From positions 31,189,884 through 31,253,883 of the forward strand of contig CM074200.1 in NCBI GenBank assembly GCA_037179385.1: a stretch of DNA of 64,000 bases, given 5' to 3'. Below are positions 47,120 to 58,419 of this stretch, piece by piece (positions within the stretch are counted from its first letter, which is position 1; each line of letters starts with the position of its first letter). The notes beneath the pieces were generated by a model that did not search any database, was not told where the DNA came from, and worked only from the letters and a program-made list of their open reading frames with translations. A program made the translations under genes and the position numbers. Origin of the DNA: Holothuria scabra. Lineage: Eukaryota; Echinodermata; Holothuroidea; Aspidochirotida; Holothuriidae.

Positions 47120-49500
47120 TACTGCTTGTTAGGAAAGTCAAGTAAGTCTAGGGTCAATACTTTTGCATAGCGCTAGGCCTGTGTCACCACCAATAGTGTA
47201 TCACACAGTCTCAGGCAAAGTGTAACTAGGTACAAAGATTTTGGGGCAACTTTACATCCAGGATGGGCAACTGATTAAAAATAATAGCTTATCGATATTG
47301 TTACATCCAGGTGAATACTTTCATTTAAACATCAGTGTTTAGTAGAATATATAATGTTACTGCTTTATCTCACATAGATCTCCCCAAACAAGTTGCAAGG
47401 AACAATGCCCCCCTTCCCCTCCCCGGCAAATGTGGGAAATATTCCACTTTTGTTGGGGAACCAGTTCCAACAATATACTTCATTTTGTTTATAAGAAAGT
47501 CCCAAGTGTGTACATTTTCAAGGCTTCGATTAGTACTTGCCATGCAAGTACAATTGTCTAGTTGAATTTGTTATTACAGTTAAAGGTCAAGAGGAGTCAT
47601 CCTGTGCTTGTTTAGAAACAACAGCTAAATCTTATTTTATTTTTGTTTCTGTTCTTAAAATCTTCCATAGTATTTCAAGATTCCGTTTTGCATATTCAAG
47701 GTAAACCGACCAGTTACTGGTAGTAAATTTCGTGATAGAGGAGTAAAAAAAATAATGTCACGTGGTTCGTAAAAGCCAATCATAGGACAGAACACTCTAC
47801 CATACTAATTTTAACTGGGGTGACTTCATTTCTACAGTAAATGGAAAAAGGTGATTGAAGAGAATGTCAAACAATGTTATTTGTGATGGTCTTCATTTGA
47901 GATATACCATATGCCTAATTCTTTCCCAGTTATTGTATACTTGGGGTCTGACGTCACTGAAAAGTTACAAGCACAGTGTCCATATGAATGAAGTAAGAGG
48001 CTTATGTTCATTAAAAATACATGTTTAAAGCCCCCCCCCCCCACATACACACACACAAAAATTAAATACATAAAAAGTTTTAGATACTGAAGTAATCTTT
48101 AATGTATTAGGCTACTAGTGTAGACCTGATGCATATGACATTACAATGCAAAATATACGCCCTCCTTCGGAGATATAACAAACTAACACCAACAGAAGCA
48201 CATGGCTGATTGGTCAATAACCAAATGAATATGCCCGTAATTCTTTTACAACCGTGGGGCAAATTTTACTGCGTACGATCAACTGGTTTTACATATGTCC
48301 TACAAAAGGATCACGGGGGGGGGGGGGGGGGGCTACGTGCTTATTGTTATTCCTCCAATATGACGTCAATGCATAAGGTCTATGGTTTTTTTTTTCAAAA
48401 ATCAATATCCAAACGCCTTACAAATATTATTAATGTTGTAAATATACCAAGAAAGATATTAAACACAAAAGAAGATATTTGATAAAAATTGCTCGCCAAT
48501 GGAGAATTATAGCCCTGTTTACAATATAATATTTCTTCCTGATTGATCCACAAGATGTGTTGTAAATATACTGTTAGTGTATAATGTACCACTTACAACG
48601 CCCATACTGAGTAAGGTAAGATCAAAATACGAAGACAGAAAACAGTTACAAAAAGGGCCATTGATCAAGTCGCGTTCAAGCGAAGGCAAGTGCGGATACT
48701 GGCCCGTTAAATCCTCATGTGCTCCATGGCGAACATAAAGTCTTTCAATTCGTTACTTGTAGCCTACATGTATGATGGTTACTAATAGACGTTCTTAAAA
48801 AGAAATCGTTCGAAGGAAAACGTTTATGTTTATGTTGCATTTTGCACCAGAAAATTCTGACAATTGATTATGTCTATGATTCCGCTATTCCTCAGGGGCG
48901 GATTTAAGGAAAAGGGACCTGTCAGCAAATTAATGGAGGGGCCCTTAAATAATTCTTCTGGAACGTGTGGCTTGTAGACAGTAAAATGCGACTTGATAAA
49001 ATGAGAGGCTCTAATCTTCCAAAACTGCTGACACTGCTGACTGCAAATCCGCCGCTGTTGTGTACGCTTTGAGAGTTTGCTACGTGTGGCCACGTGATCC
49101 ATGGGGATTTCCCTCCAGCCCCCATTTTCGAAATAGATAAATCAAGACTCCTAAAATGATGTTTTGAATAAAATACACTCGAAAGTAGTATCAAACAGTA
49201 CAGTATTACGCTAAATTAACAAAACCCGTACTTTCAATTGGATATTACTTGGATTCATTAAAACCAGTTTAGACTCTACGTGCCTGAGCCAGTTACGTTT
49301 CAATCAATGCGCGCGAATTTGAGTTACAACTGATATTGAAATTGGCTCGACATGGATTAATGTTAAATGCATCATCACACATTCTATAATTACTGAGGTT
49401 TCTCGCCTCACTTTCGTGTTTGAACTTTGGGCAGGAAGTCAATGCATTGCATAAACAATATAACACGTAAACGAGCGACGTGTATTATATACTTAACGAA
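47120..49500. other. intergenic sequence with homopolymer runs
   Basis: A C-run at 48031-48042 and a G-run at 48315-48332 have no matched TIR. 48893-49056 (CAGGGGCGGATTTAAGG ... CAAATCCGCCGCTG) resembles a small TIR element, but the flanks do not match. No gene recognised. Confidence 0.4.
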
Positions 49501-49519
49501 AGTGAAATGAAGGAGTTAG

Positions 49520-49750
49520 ATGGAGTTTTATGGCCCAGTTTCCAACCAATTGGTTCAAGTCGAGCCAGTCACTGCCCTTTTTCCAGTTGTGGCTCAATGT
49601 CTGGGTTTCCCTTCACCATTGTTTATGCTGAGCATCAAGCAAATTGGCAGAAGGTTCCATTTCTAAAGTCTTCGGTATGACCCGGTCAGGATTCCAACTC
49701 ACGACCTCCCGACTGCTAGTCGCATGCTGAACTGACAGAAGTGATGGAAA
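49520..49750 (-). mobile_element. tRNA-derived SINE, reverse orientation
   Basis: Shares CAGTTTCCAACCAATTGGTT, CCAGTTGTGGCTCA and TTCTAAAGTCTTCGG with 56180-56400. On the minus strand it begins with a tRNA-like head whose B box is near 49689 (plus strand GGATTCCAACTCAC). Confidence 0.75.
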
Positions 49751-49949
49751 TAAGGGAAATGTACCAAAGCGTAAGTACCGACACTTTGTCAAAGGGTTAT
49801 CACTTAGCAAATTATCCCGCATCGGTGAGGCGGGAAACCCCTTCAATCCAACTCAAATTTTGCATTATTTACTCGTAACTTCGTTGTTCTTAAAACTACC
49901 AAATACCAACAACGCCACGACCAGAGCTTCAGTAAGCTAGGTGAGGTGC

Positions 49950-50140
49950 AACGGCTCAGTTTTCATGTTTCTTGGTGTGATTCGTGTCAGCCACGGACTT
50001 TTCCAGTTGTGATTGCACTACTGGCTTGTTTTTCCTACTCCATTGCTTATTATGCTGACCACCAAGCACAAGTAGGGTTCATCTGTAAAGTCTTCGGACA
50101 TGATCTGGCCAGCCAAGAGTGAAACCCCGCAGGAGTTCTC
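49950..50140 (-). mobile_element. SINE relative, diverged
   Basis: Contains GTCAGCCACGGACTTTTCCA, CTACTCCATTGCTTAT and TAAAGTCTTCGGACATGA, diverged matches to the SINE at 49520. Confidence 0.6.
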
Positions 50141-50644
50141 CACTGGAGTTTGAATAGTTGACAACAGTATTTCGAAAAGAGAAACCCCATTGGTGGTGAT
50201 CGAACCCTGTCACGACTAAACTTAGGTTATCAGTAGCAGAATCATAACTAGTTTCTATTTAGTATATGTTTTTCAATAAACACATCTTTTAAAACATTTG
50301 CAAAGACGTTTACATTCTAAACATGTTTAACTAGTCTAAAATGTTTAACGATCGAACGTGCTTTAAAGCGGAATGTTTGGGATTTAGACGCATGACTAAG
50401 CATCTAAACATATGTACAACTGGGAATAACAGTGCTTGTATGATGCTGAATTCCTCAGCAATGTTGTTAGAATTTATACTGCATATCTTAAGAGTATTTT
50501 GCAATCCACGGATGTACCGGGAAAAAACCAGCAAAATAACGACGGATCATGCCAGGGCGAAAAGTGGAGACCTCCCCATACAACCCTGCCACTTTTCCTA
50601 CGTTACGTTTAGCTACCCCTTATCTTAACAGAATAATGCCTTCT

Positions 50645-50911
50645 TTAATTTGAAAGGGGCAACTTGTAAAGGGTAAGAGGCAAAATCATCGAAAGCAAAG
50701 CTAAAATACTACTCCAAGCAGAGCCTAACGAAAAGGCAAACGGTGCGACACCGGAACACATAGTCGTATTTTGCTTGTCATGATCGTCTTCGTTGTTATG
50801 CATATGGACATTCCTAGACGCTGCAGGCCAGTCGTTGCAGATAGGAAAATTTTCAGGAGCTGCTGGAAAGTCCTTCTCTTCTCCAACTTTAATAACCAGG
50901 CTCATGCCATT
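50645..50911 (-). CDS. laccase-type multicopper oxidase, last exon
   Basis: Acceptor TTTTACAG, phase 0; 267 bases, 88 residues and TAA. It opens NGMSLVIKVGEEKDFPAAPE then NFPICNDW, the standard close of the third cupredoxin domain (GMxLVxxVGxxxxxPxxPxxFPxC). Spliced to the upstream exon, the Met of NGM falls five residues after the final copper-binding His, the type 1 axial position. After a polar stretch with HMHNNEDDHDK the chain ends in a hydrophobic segment (SSILALLSMILPLTLY) with a few residues after it, suggesting a membrane or GPI anchor. Family members oxidise phenols, catechols or metal ions. The substrate here is unknown. Confidence 0.88.
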   Translation of the reverse strand, partial: NGMSLVIKVGEEKDFPAAPENFPICNDWPAASRNVHMHNNEDDHDKQNTTMCSGVAPFAFSLGSAWSSILALLSMILPLTLYKLPLSN

Positions 50912-52534
50912 CTGTAAAACAAATTTGCAACTTTTTTAAGACAGGAAGTAATTAAATGAGATCAAATGTGATCAAAGTGAAACATCAAGTTTCAAATCTG
51001 TTCAATTTTTATGAATAATAGAAGACAAGAGATACTTTTACTTGATTTTTTAAACTACGTTTTAAAGGCAGAAATTTGGCAATGTGCTTTCTATCGCAGA
51101 GTTTCGCAAATTAACAATCCGTATTGCACATTTAGTACAGATTACGTATTGCATGCTGCCTTTGAACCTTACGTGCAACATTAAACAATTTTGTCCTTGG
51201 AACGCTGAATATTTAAACTTTGACCTTGATTTCCGAATGCAGTAGTGCAGGTACAAGACCTTTAAGAGTTGATTTGCATTTTTAGGTGTAATCTCTGCCT
51301 AAAATTGAATTCAGGGGCTAAATTGGTTATCAAATAAATTTTGAACATGAAAATCGCAATTGAAGGGACAAATTTTTCTTATGAATGTATGGAACCTAAA
51401 TGTTGTAATATCTACTGTGCGCTTGTCTAGTCCTCCGTTCAATAAACATAATAGTGGTTCTACGACGGGTTTATATACGTGGGTTCTACACATTGAACAA
51501 TTCTCTTTCATTTCAATATTTGCTACGTTAAAGCATTTACAACACGCATGAGATTATCTTGAATGAATCTATTTGTACAATCTATTTTTGTGCAATATTT
51601 ACCTTAACGAAGAAAATCCAGTCTTTTTTAGCACAGGTACACACACAAACAATAAAACCATAATTAATTTATACTTCAAAGAGCCTATTTTGTTTGGTCT
51701 ATTGTCCAAACTTAATTAGCTTAAAAAGGCTTTTACCCCAACCATTAAATTTCCTTCGAGAAGTCTATTTTGTTTGGTCTGTTGTCCAAAATTAATAAGC
51801 ACACTAGTTATGCGTGTCAAAAACTTCCAGTCATAAAAAAGGCTTTTATCCCAACCATTACATTTCCTCTTCACAAAATTAGAGGGTGCTACTGCATTAA
51901 GGAAAGAGACATGATTCTAATGTGCAGGGATGTGGGACTCAACGTCCTCGAGACGCTGAATCTTTACATTATAGTAAAAAAGCATAGTTGTCTGTTCGAA
52001 GAATTACGGATCTGTGGAATCAGTCGGGGGAATTTAACGCTTTGAGGGTCAGGAAGCCATTTTTTCTTATTGGGGACTCTATGCTGGAGTGAGCGTGAAT
52101 GAACACAGGCGAACTTTTTGACTTGTGTTCAGGCTACAATCTTCCACAAAAATGATGGGACAAAACAAGCAAACCAAGCAATGAACGGAACACAATCCCA
52201 CCAGTCCCCCATTCAATGTTGCGGCAGCCCAAGGCGTCGTGAAACTTCAACATTGATACGGGGAGCGGGATTTGTCCCATGTATTTTTGTCGAGGATTAT
52301 AGGTCTACGAGGTAAGCTTGTAACAATCGATCCAAATTCTGCTCGCGGGACAGCCATTTAACCTCCCTATCCGACGGACGTGGTCCATTCCCCAGTCTTT
52401 AGCCACTTTAACAAAGGCTTGGTGTGGGGGTGGGGGGTGGGGTGGAGGTGACGTTCTCTGTATCGGTGTACTACTGCTCAACAGCCGAACTTGGAAAGCG
52501 AACAAATTCCTGAATCAGACAACTTCTTGAGTCG
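50912..52534. other. multicopper oxidase intron, nothing recognised
   Basis: Intron sequence with a local duplication: 51690-51750 and 51765-51860 share TTTTGTTTGGTCTATTGTCC-type and GGCTTTTACCCCAACCATTA-type words. No exon recognised. Confidence 0.5.
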
Positions 52535-52790
52535 AACAACTTCCTGAAAGGGACAACCAAAAGTTGGGAAGCCGACCTCGGGGTCACCAAAATATATTAA
52601 GCTCTGATGACATCACACAGATTTGAATTTTAGCCGCTCATGGAAATGTACACTTGGAAAAAAAGTGGCTGTTTTATTATGTATACTTTCAATGACGACG
52701 GAACAAATAACTGTGAAACTTACCAGAATAACTTCGCAAGTATCATTTTATCAATTTCAGCCGAAATTGTCGGCTAAAAGGTGCAAGAAT
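52535..52790. repeat. dispersed repeat, inverted partner of 20195-20440
   Basis: AAGTTGGGAAGCCGACC, ATTAAGCTCTGATGACATCA and AATAACTTCGCAAGTA are reverse complements of 20195-20440 words. Confidence 0.65.
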
Positions 52791-53094
52791 CACCCCCTGA
52801 CAATAGGTATCTACTATTTGTTTTGAATATTTAACTTGCTATTTTTCTTCAATTGCCCCAAAATACTCAAAAACGTAAGACCTTGAATAAGGATTATTGA
52901 AATTTCGGGTGTCCGTTTTCGCTCTGCGTAGGCTAGCTCGATTACGGTCTCCCAGAATGCACTTCACTGCGAGTGCTGAGGGTATAAAAATTGAGCAATT
53001 GAACGGTCACAAATGTGAGGTCTGCTTCCCAACTGTAAAACCCTCAGCATCACTGTGAACAGCTATGCCGAACAAGCTAATTTTCAGACCACGA

Positions 53095-53185
53095 AAAATT
53101 TCCACGTGGTTCCACCGGATTTGATCCGGGGACCTCAAGCTTGCAAGGCAGAATACGCTCAAACCACCGAACCGACTCCACCAGA
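53095..53185 (-). mobile_element. tRNA-like SINE head or tRNA pseudogene
   Basis: The minus strand reads TGGTTTGAGCG (A-box-like) and GGATCAAATCC (B-box-like) at tRNA-like spacing, with a CCGG..CCGG T-stem. The acceptor stem is not convincing, so a functional tRNA is unlikely. Confidence 0.5.
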
Positions 53186-53789
53186 ACGTAAAATGCTACT
53201 GAACAGTGTCGACGTTATCATGGCTTTTGCTACAATCACATGGACTGAAGTTTAGTTACAATCGAGTACGATTAAGAGAGCGCTTCCTGATCCACCTCCT
53301 TTTATATGAGTTACATATTTACCATCTTACAAAGTTTTTAGTCGAAAGATGTAACTTTAGTAAGCCTATCATAGGAGGAATTCCAGTGCCCTGAAAATGA
53401 AACAGCTCTTCCAAATTGGTAAGATTAATTGTTTAGTTAATTTAAGTGTGTTCTGCGGGAAAATTATCCATAGGTTTTGAACCGCCACATTTTTGAGTTT
53501 TTTCATTCTCATTTCTGTTCCTATGCTTATAATATTCATATTTGTTTTGTAAATATTGTTGTGCGTCAAGTCTCTTATACCTCACACTGAGGATACAGAG
53601 ATAATAAACTGAAACTGAAACATATGACTATATGGTAATTTACTAAATTTGTCTTCGGAGTATTCAGCACAATAGATTCATTAAATACTTGAAGTCGACA
53701 CTGAGTTTAAACGGACATAAATGATATTGAAATATCAAATTAGGTTGATCCTGTATGGAAAGCCGGCTAAATATTAACCTTTCAATTTG

Positions 53790-54540
53790 ACTGAAATCAG
53801 TGGAATTCAAGAATTCCACTTAAGTAAAGTAGATTTCACCTCAGTTAAAAGGAATTTCTTTAAAGTGGAATGTATTCCACTTCAGTGAAATTCAATTTCA
53901 TTTTAGCGGAATTGAGTTTAACTTAAGTGAGATGGAATCCACTTAAGTGAAATGTGTTCCACTTCAGTGAAATGCGTTTCACTTAGGTGTTTCACTTAGG
54001 TGAAATACAATTCCACTAAAGTGGAACTCGATATCACTTAAGGAGAATAAATTTCTCTGTAAAAGAGTATGGCAAATGAACACATTTAGCTGAAGTGAAA
54101 TGCTTTTTACTAGCGATAGATTGACGAAGTGGCGTTGCCACGGGGTGGTGGGAGGTTCAACCCCTCCCCCACATGACCCAACCTTGATATGCAAAAAACA
54201 CTTAAAATAGCGGTTTTTACCTTATGTCGTGATTAACGCCCCCCCCCCCCCCTCCATGACGCAATCTTGGCTACGCTCCTGATACTGGATTGACGTGGAT
54301 TTACGTGGGGTACTACGTAAGAATCTGTGCCATGGAAGACGTTCAACAATATAAATATAGTATACGAGCTCTGGGGGTCAATCAAGGTCTTTCGAAAACT
54401 TGCCAATTACATTTCACTCAAAGTCGAATAGACCTGGCATTTCATTTAGGATACCGCTTAAGTGAAATAAATTCTACTTCGGAGAAATTCGGTTCCCCTA
54501 AGTGAAATTTAATTCCGCTTATGTGAAATTGCGAGGTAAA
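53790..54540. repeat. ~20-bp palindromic array TTCCACTTAAGTGAAAT
   Basis: Units with the palindromic core CACTTAAGTG or variants (CACTTCAGTG, CACTTAGGTG, CACTAAAGTG) follow each other at about 20-bp spacing, clearest at 53878, 53920, 53939, 53959, 53979 and 53992. More units lie at 54440-54530. A 161-bp hAT-like MITE (54127-54287) and unrelated sequence split the array. Confidence 0.8.
54127..54287. mobile_element. 161-bp hAT-like MITE inside palindromic array
   Basis: Left end (A)AGTGGCGTTGCCACGGGG; right end TGGCTACGCTCCTGATACTG. Flanked by a perfect 8-bp duplication, GATTGACG (54119-54126 and 54288-54295). A C-run (54239-54252) lies near the right end. Confidence 0.8.
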
Positions 54541-54648
54541 TATAAAACGGCTTGTCATAATACCGCGGAGGAACAACAGTTTCAGATAGAGTGAGTGGAG
54601 CTATTCTTGAAATTAAAAATTGTAAGGGCGCTATGAATTATCATCATG

Positions 54649-54813
54649 CACTGTTAAAAATGTCACAATTCATTTTGTAGATTAACAAAACAAAATATAG
54701 AGAAACATAAAGCGGATATGGTAATAGTGCTGTCAATTGACAACACCTTTTCCGTTTTTCTTATGTATTTCTTTATTTTTTGTTCGTTAAATCTACAGAA
54801 ATTTTTAACAGTG
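54649..54813. mobile_element. 165-bp MITE with CACTGTTAAAAAT ends
   Basis: Ends CACTGTTAAAAATGTCAC and CAGAAATTTTTAACAGTG; small relative of the element at 27450-28796. The flanks are TG on both sides. Confidence 0.7.
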
Positions 54814-55014
54814 TGTGTTTTGTTTGTTTGCTTGTTTTCATTTTATCCTTTCTTGTCTTGTGGGAAGTTCCCTGGAACTCGGCAACGCCCCAATGAAGGG
54901 GTATCAACACCAAGCTGGCAATGCCAGTCCTGTGAGACAAAGTCACAGTTCAACGTCTATGATTAAGGGACAGCAGATTAACTACAACCTAGAAAACTAG
55001 ACGACAATTTCAAT

Positions 55015-55085
55015 GTCGGAGCTGGGACTTAAACTCACGACCTCATGACTGGAAGGCTCAGATCATTACCACTGTACCACTTGTT
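55015..55085 (-). mobile_element. tRNA-like SINE head
   Basis: The minus strand has GTGGTACAGTGGTAATGATC (A-box region) and GTGAGTTTAAGTCCCAG (B-box region). It is probably a SINE rather than a tRNA gene because no matched acceptor stem is evident. Confidence 0.55.
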
Positions 55086-55347
55086 ACTGCCACGTGTCTT
55101 ATACCTGAGTGATTAAAGAAATTCCATGTTGCCATCGATTTTATTGGTGCAGTCCACTTATCCCTGAATAATGTCGCCTCATAATTATAGACCTTTTACT
55201 AAATAGCAATTGCAAAATGTTGTGGGATATGGTTTTGGACCGTGTGTGGGATTTATTGTTAATGATGGCATTTCACTATAGCAAAGAAAACACACACGTA
55301 TACACGAATCCGGACAGCAAGTGATGGTCTGATTTCAGTCGGCTATA

Positions 55348-55500
55348 TCTGGGGTCCATCACCTTTAAATCTTTCGATTTCCTTGTTTACCTCTATCATG
55401 GATGGTTTGTATCTTAAGTTCTCCAAGTTCACTAAATATGAGGGTTTGAAATTCATGTAAACAATAAATAAAGACGGTTTTAGGCTGATGGACCCCACTA
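55348..55500 (-). mobile_element. GGGGTCCATCA MITE, copy 2
   Basis: CTGGGGTCCATCACCTTTAA on one side and GGCTGATGGACCCCACTA on the other; inverted copy of 34443-34605. It ends about 320 nt from the multicopper oxidase exon, inside its intron. Confidence 0.65.
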
Positions 55501-55819
55501 ATGGCGCCCTACAGTCACTAAAAACAAGGGCTAATCGGATTCGTCTATATGTCACCATCTCCCTTTCCCACAATCCTTTGTAACAGCTGTTGGTAATAAA
55601 GTCTTTTAAATAACTTCTTTTGGTAGTTTATTTCATTTTATAGGGTAAATTTGGCTGCCTGTGCTTTACATTTAACGAACAATTTGAAACAGTCCTCCCA
55701 AAACCCTAATTATCTTCAAAGGCGGGGTATTTTGATCGAGGCCACACGTTCCAAGTAGTCAGCTGAAACCATTTTGAGAAATCATTTGGAATTATATCAA
55801 AAGTGAAAGACTTTCTTAC

Positions 55820-56107
55820 GCTCAAGTGAAACTGAATGTGACAATGGAAGAGCCACCATCCTGGATTGGAAGCCAGAAAACGAATAATTGTGTATCCACC
55901 ATCGGGAACAGCCACGGTATCCTTTAAAGGAGCGCTCTCCAAGTTACGGTCGATGTTTCCCATGGTGTCCATGTCTTTAACGTGATCGACTGCGACGCTG
56001 TCACCGATACGTTGCTGCGCCACCACCCTGAAAGCATGGCCATGAATATGCATAGGATGGCTCTGATCAGACCCAAACCCCTCATCGACAAGAACGAGTT
56101 CAATAAC
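55820..56107 (-). CDS. laccase-type multicopper oxidase, penultimate exon (copper-binding core)
   Basis: Acceptor TTTTAAACAG and donor AGC|GTAAGA, phase 0 at both ends; 288 bases, 96 residues. It contains QSHPMHIHGHAFRVVAQ (the HPxHxHGH copper motif), then a loop with ESAPLKDTVAVPDGGYTIIR and FLASNPGWWLFHCHIQFHLS (the HCHxxxH motif that supplies type 3, type 2/3 and type 1 ligands). All expected His and Cys ligands of this part are present. If the donor is ignored the frame runs on to a stop near 55706 but then loses the axial residue and the C-terminal block, so splicing to 50911 is preferred. Earlier exons (cupredoxin domains 1 and 2) were not found up to 64000 and probably lie outside the window. 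Confidence 0.93.
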
Positions 56108-56179
56108 CTGTTTAAAATCGAAAAGCGATGAGATTTAAAGCAAACAGAAATCTGTTTCATCAATAGTTAATTAGATAAT

Positions 56180-56400
56180 GTTTAAAGGTCTAGTTTCAAA
56201 CCAATTGGTTTAAGCTGTGAAGGCAACGGGCTTTTTCAACAGTTGGGACTGACTAGCTTTTTTGCTTAACTCCATTGTGCATGCTTGCACAGAGCACAAT
56301 GGTAGTAGGTTTCATTTCTAAAGTCTATTTCATGACCCTGTCAGGAGTCGAACTCGACTGCAAGTCGGATGCTCTAACCCCTTCACTGGTTTATCGAATC
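56180..56400 (-). mobile_element. tRNA-derived SINE, reverse orientation
   Basis: AGTTTCAAACCAATTGGTTT, TTAACTCCATTGTGCATGC and CATTTCTAAAGTC, then CAGGAGTCGAACTCGACTGC (reverse of a tRNA-like B box). Same family as 49520-49750. Confidence 0.75.
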
Positions 56401-56409
56401 ACCATGTGA

Positions 56410-57436
56410 ATTAGCATAGTGTAGCGAGTAGGTACACAACACAGGGAGCTTAAAGGGGCTCATTGAGTTGATATTGATAACTTAATGAGACTGTTGAAGG
56501 ATACTACCACATGACAATGCTTATAATTAGCATAGTTAGTCAAGTTTCACATCCAATAGTTACAGAAAAAGTTTAAATTTTGAATTTTGTGATGTCCTGA
56601 CTTGTAACGGTTTTGTGCAGAATTTGAAAAAGTGTCTGGTCACGAATTTTTGAAAATAGAATTGAACCGTTACGTACTTACTCATAAAACAATTATTTGT
56701 ATGTAGGATATGGGGATTGTCTAAATTTGACCATTTGTCATTGGTATGTGAAGAAAACTTAACAGGTTTGGAAAAATTTGTTGAATTCCATGAACCAACT
56801 CAATGAGCCGCTTTAAATTGTTATTTTCACCACTGTGCAGTCATTTAACCATGGAGGAGAATGAGTCAAAGCTTTTAATGGCCGATGATATCTTGGATGT
56901 CTGTTCATGTCAATGCAAGGCTGATGGTAAGGGTTGACTATCTGTTACCTGACATTCTCCATACAATCTTCACTTCGGGATTGAAACTGTTGCAACATTC
57001 CCACATTCCGACCAAATTTTTATTCTAGCGCAATATCCTTCACTCATATATTTTTCACTTCCCTTTTCCAGAATTCCGAGATGTTAATGTAAGACATTAA
57101 TTTTAATCATATACAGACAATATTTTTTTTTTATAATATGTTTAGGAAGGATTCAGTTCCCCACACATAGTCAAGCCTTCTCGGTATTCAGTAGACTGTC
57201 TGCAACTATTCATGTTTTATTAAATTCTTCGATGAGGATATACCCTTGACTTATTTCGTTGTTAATGGACTCGATGAGACTCCTTGACATAGATCTCTCT
57301 AGTAGCTGCTATCTGTTGCTATCCCCTGTCAGTTTCGAATCCAGTAATTAAAATAAAAAAAAGGGGAAAAAATCGGAATGACTAAAGGTGTATCTTACGT
57401 CAAAAGATTCAAAAGTATATATTAAAATCTTTTACA
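56410..57436. other. sequence upstream of oxidase exon, nothing recognised
   Basis: No further multicopper oxidase exon was recognised here. The sequence is AT-rich with no long frames. Confidence 0.4.
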
Positions 57437-57570
57437 GAGCATGAAAAATGAATTCCAACAGTCCACCTTCCATCTTCATAGGACGTTCTTGAACTGAGAA
57501 ATAAGTTGTTGAGGTCTATTCACTCACATTAAAATGGTACATTGCGCAATAATTTGTGATGTCATTGTTA
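57437..57570 (+). repeat. single arm of the 4112-4600 foldback family
   Basis: AGCATGAAAAATGAATTCCA, CATCTTCATAGGACGTTC and GCGCAATAATTTGTGA match the arm at 4112-4248. It is followed at 57590-57690 by the GTGACGTCATTTGTTTG repeat, also seen at 27131 and 36445. Confidence 0.65.
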
Positions 57571-57732
57571 TCTCTCCTCTTTTTAGTACGTATAGACTCA
57601 TGCATGTTTACAAACAAATGACGTCACGGCTGTTTGACAACAGAGTTAATGAGGTACGCGTATATTTCATCACAAACGTAGATCTACCTGGCGGTTTCGT
57701 TTCTCCTACTTAGGGCGCTGTCATAGGGGTCT

Positions 57733-58419
57733 TGCAAAGATATTATAAACATAGATACCAAACTTAAAATGGCGCGGTGACTCCTCACGGAGGCCGAATC
57801 GGAGGGGCGGAAGTGCTGATCACTGATCAGTCGTTTTGAAAGCTAATTGTAAATTGATATCTTCCGGTGGTATAAATACGTGTGATTTTAAAACATTGCA
57901 ATTCTTACAAGCACCGTTCTCCAATAAATTACACTTACATGAAACAGTTTTAGGCTTCTTTCTTTCTTTTGTCAGCTTTTTACTTAAGAACATTTGAACA
58001 TTAACGCACAACGACTGGTTCGAAGTTCATTGGCGTACTGATTGGTCAGTTCTATTGTCTCTGTACAAGCGCACATCTATACACGCGTTTACATTCTTAC
58101 GCGCTTTCAACGAAAAATCAACCACTGCGTTCATTTTCCCAGCACGCAGAAGTGCGCGTCTCTTTTAATCCGGGCTATACACAGAAAAAGTATTTTGCGC
58201 GTATATAACTCGTTTTGAAAGTGCACGCATGCTGACATCGCGTCACAATGGAATTTTCTGTCATGTATCCATAGTTATGCACGCAGATCACCGAATAGAA
58301 CTTTGCGCATGTCCAATAAACACTTCGGCCCCTCCGATTGAGCCTCTGTGAGGAGTCAGCGCGTCTAACAGTGTAGGGATAGGAGTTTGGGATTTGCGTT
58401 TACAATATCTTTGGGGTCC
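57733..58419. mobile_element. TIR element, tandem copy 1
   Basis: The left end GCAAAGATATTATAAACATA continues to GCGCGGTGACTCCTCACGGA. The right end is the imperfect inverse (TGAGGAGTCAGCGCGTCT ... TTTACAATATCTTTGGGG), giving TIRs of about 80 bp. Period to the next copy is 687 bp. No coding frame. Confidence 0.8.

Noticed and set aside
48893..49056. Small TIR element with CAGGGGCGGATTT ends
   Set aside because: The flanks CTATTCCT and TTGTGTAC do not match and the inverted ends are short.
53095..53185. Functional tRNA gene
   Set aside because: A/B-box-like words are present but no complete cloverleaf, so it is kept only as a SINE-like head.
55706..56053. Multicopper oxidase frame read through to a stop near 55706 as the natural C-terminus
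   Set aside because: A strong donor at 55820|55819 and an exon at 50911 that supplies the axial Met and the family's C-terminal block make read-through unlikely as the main form.
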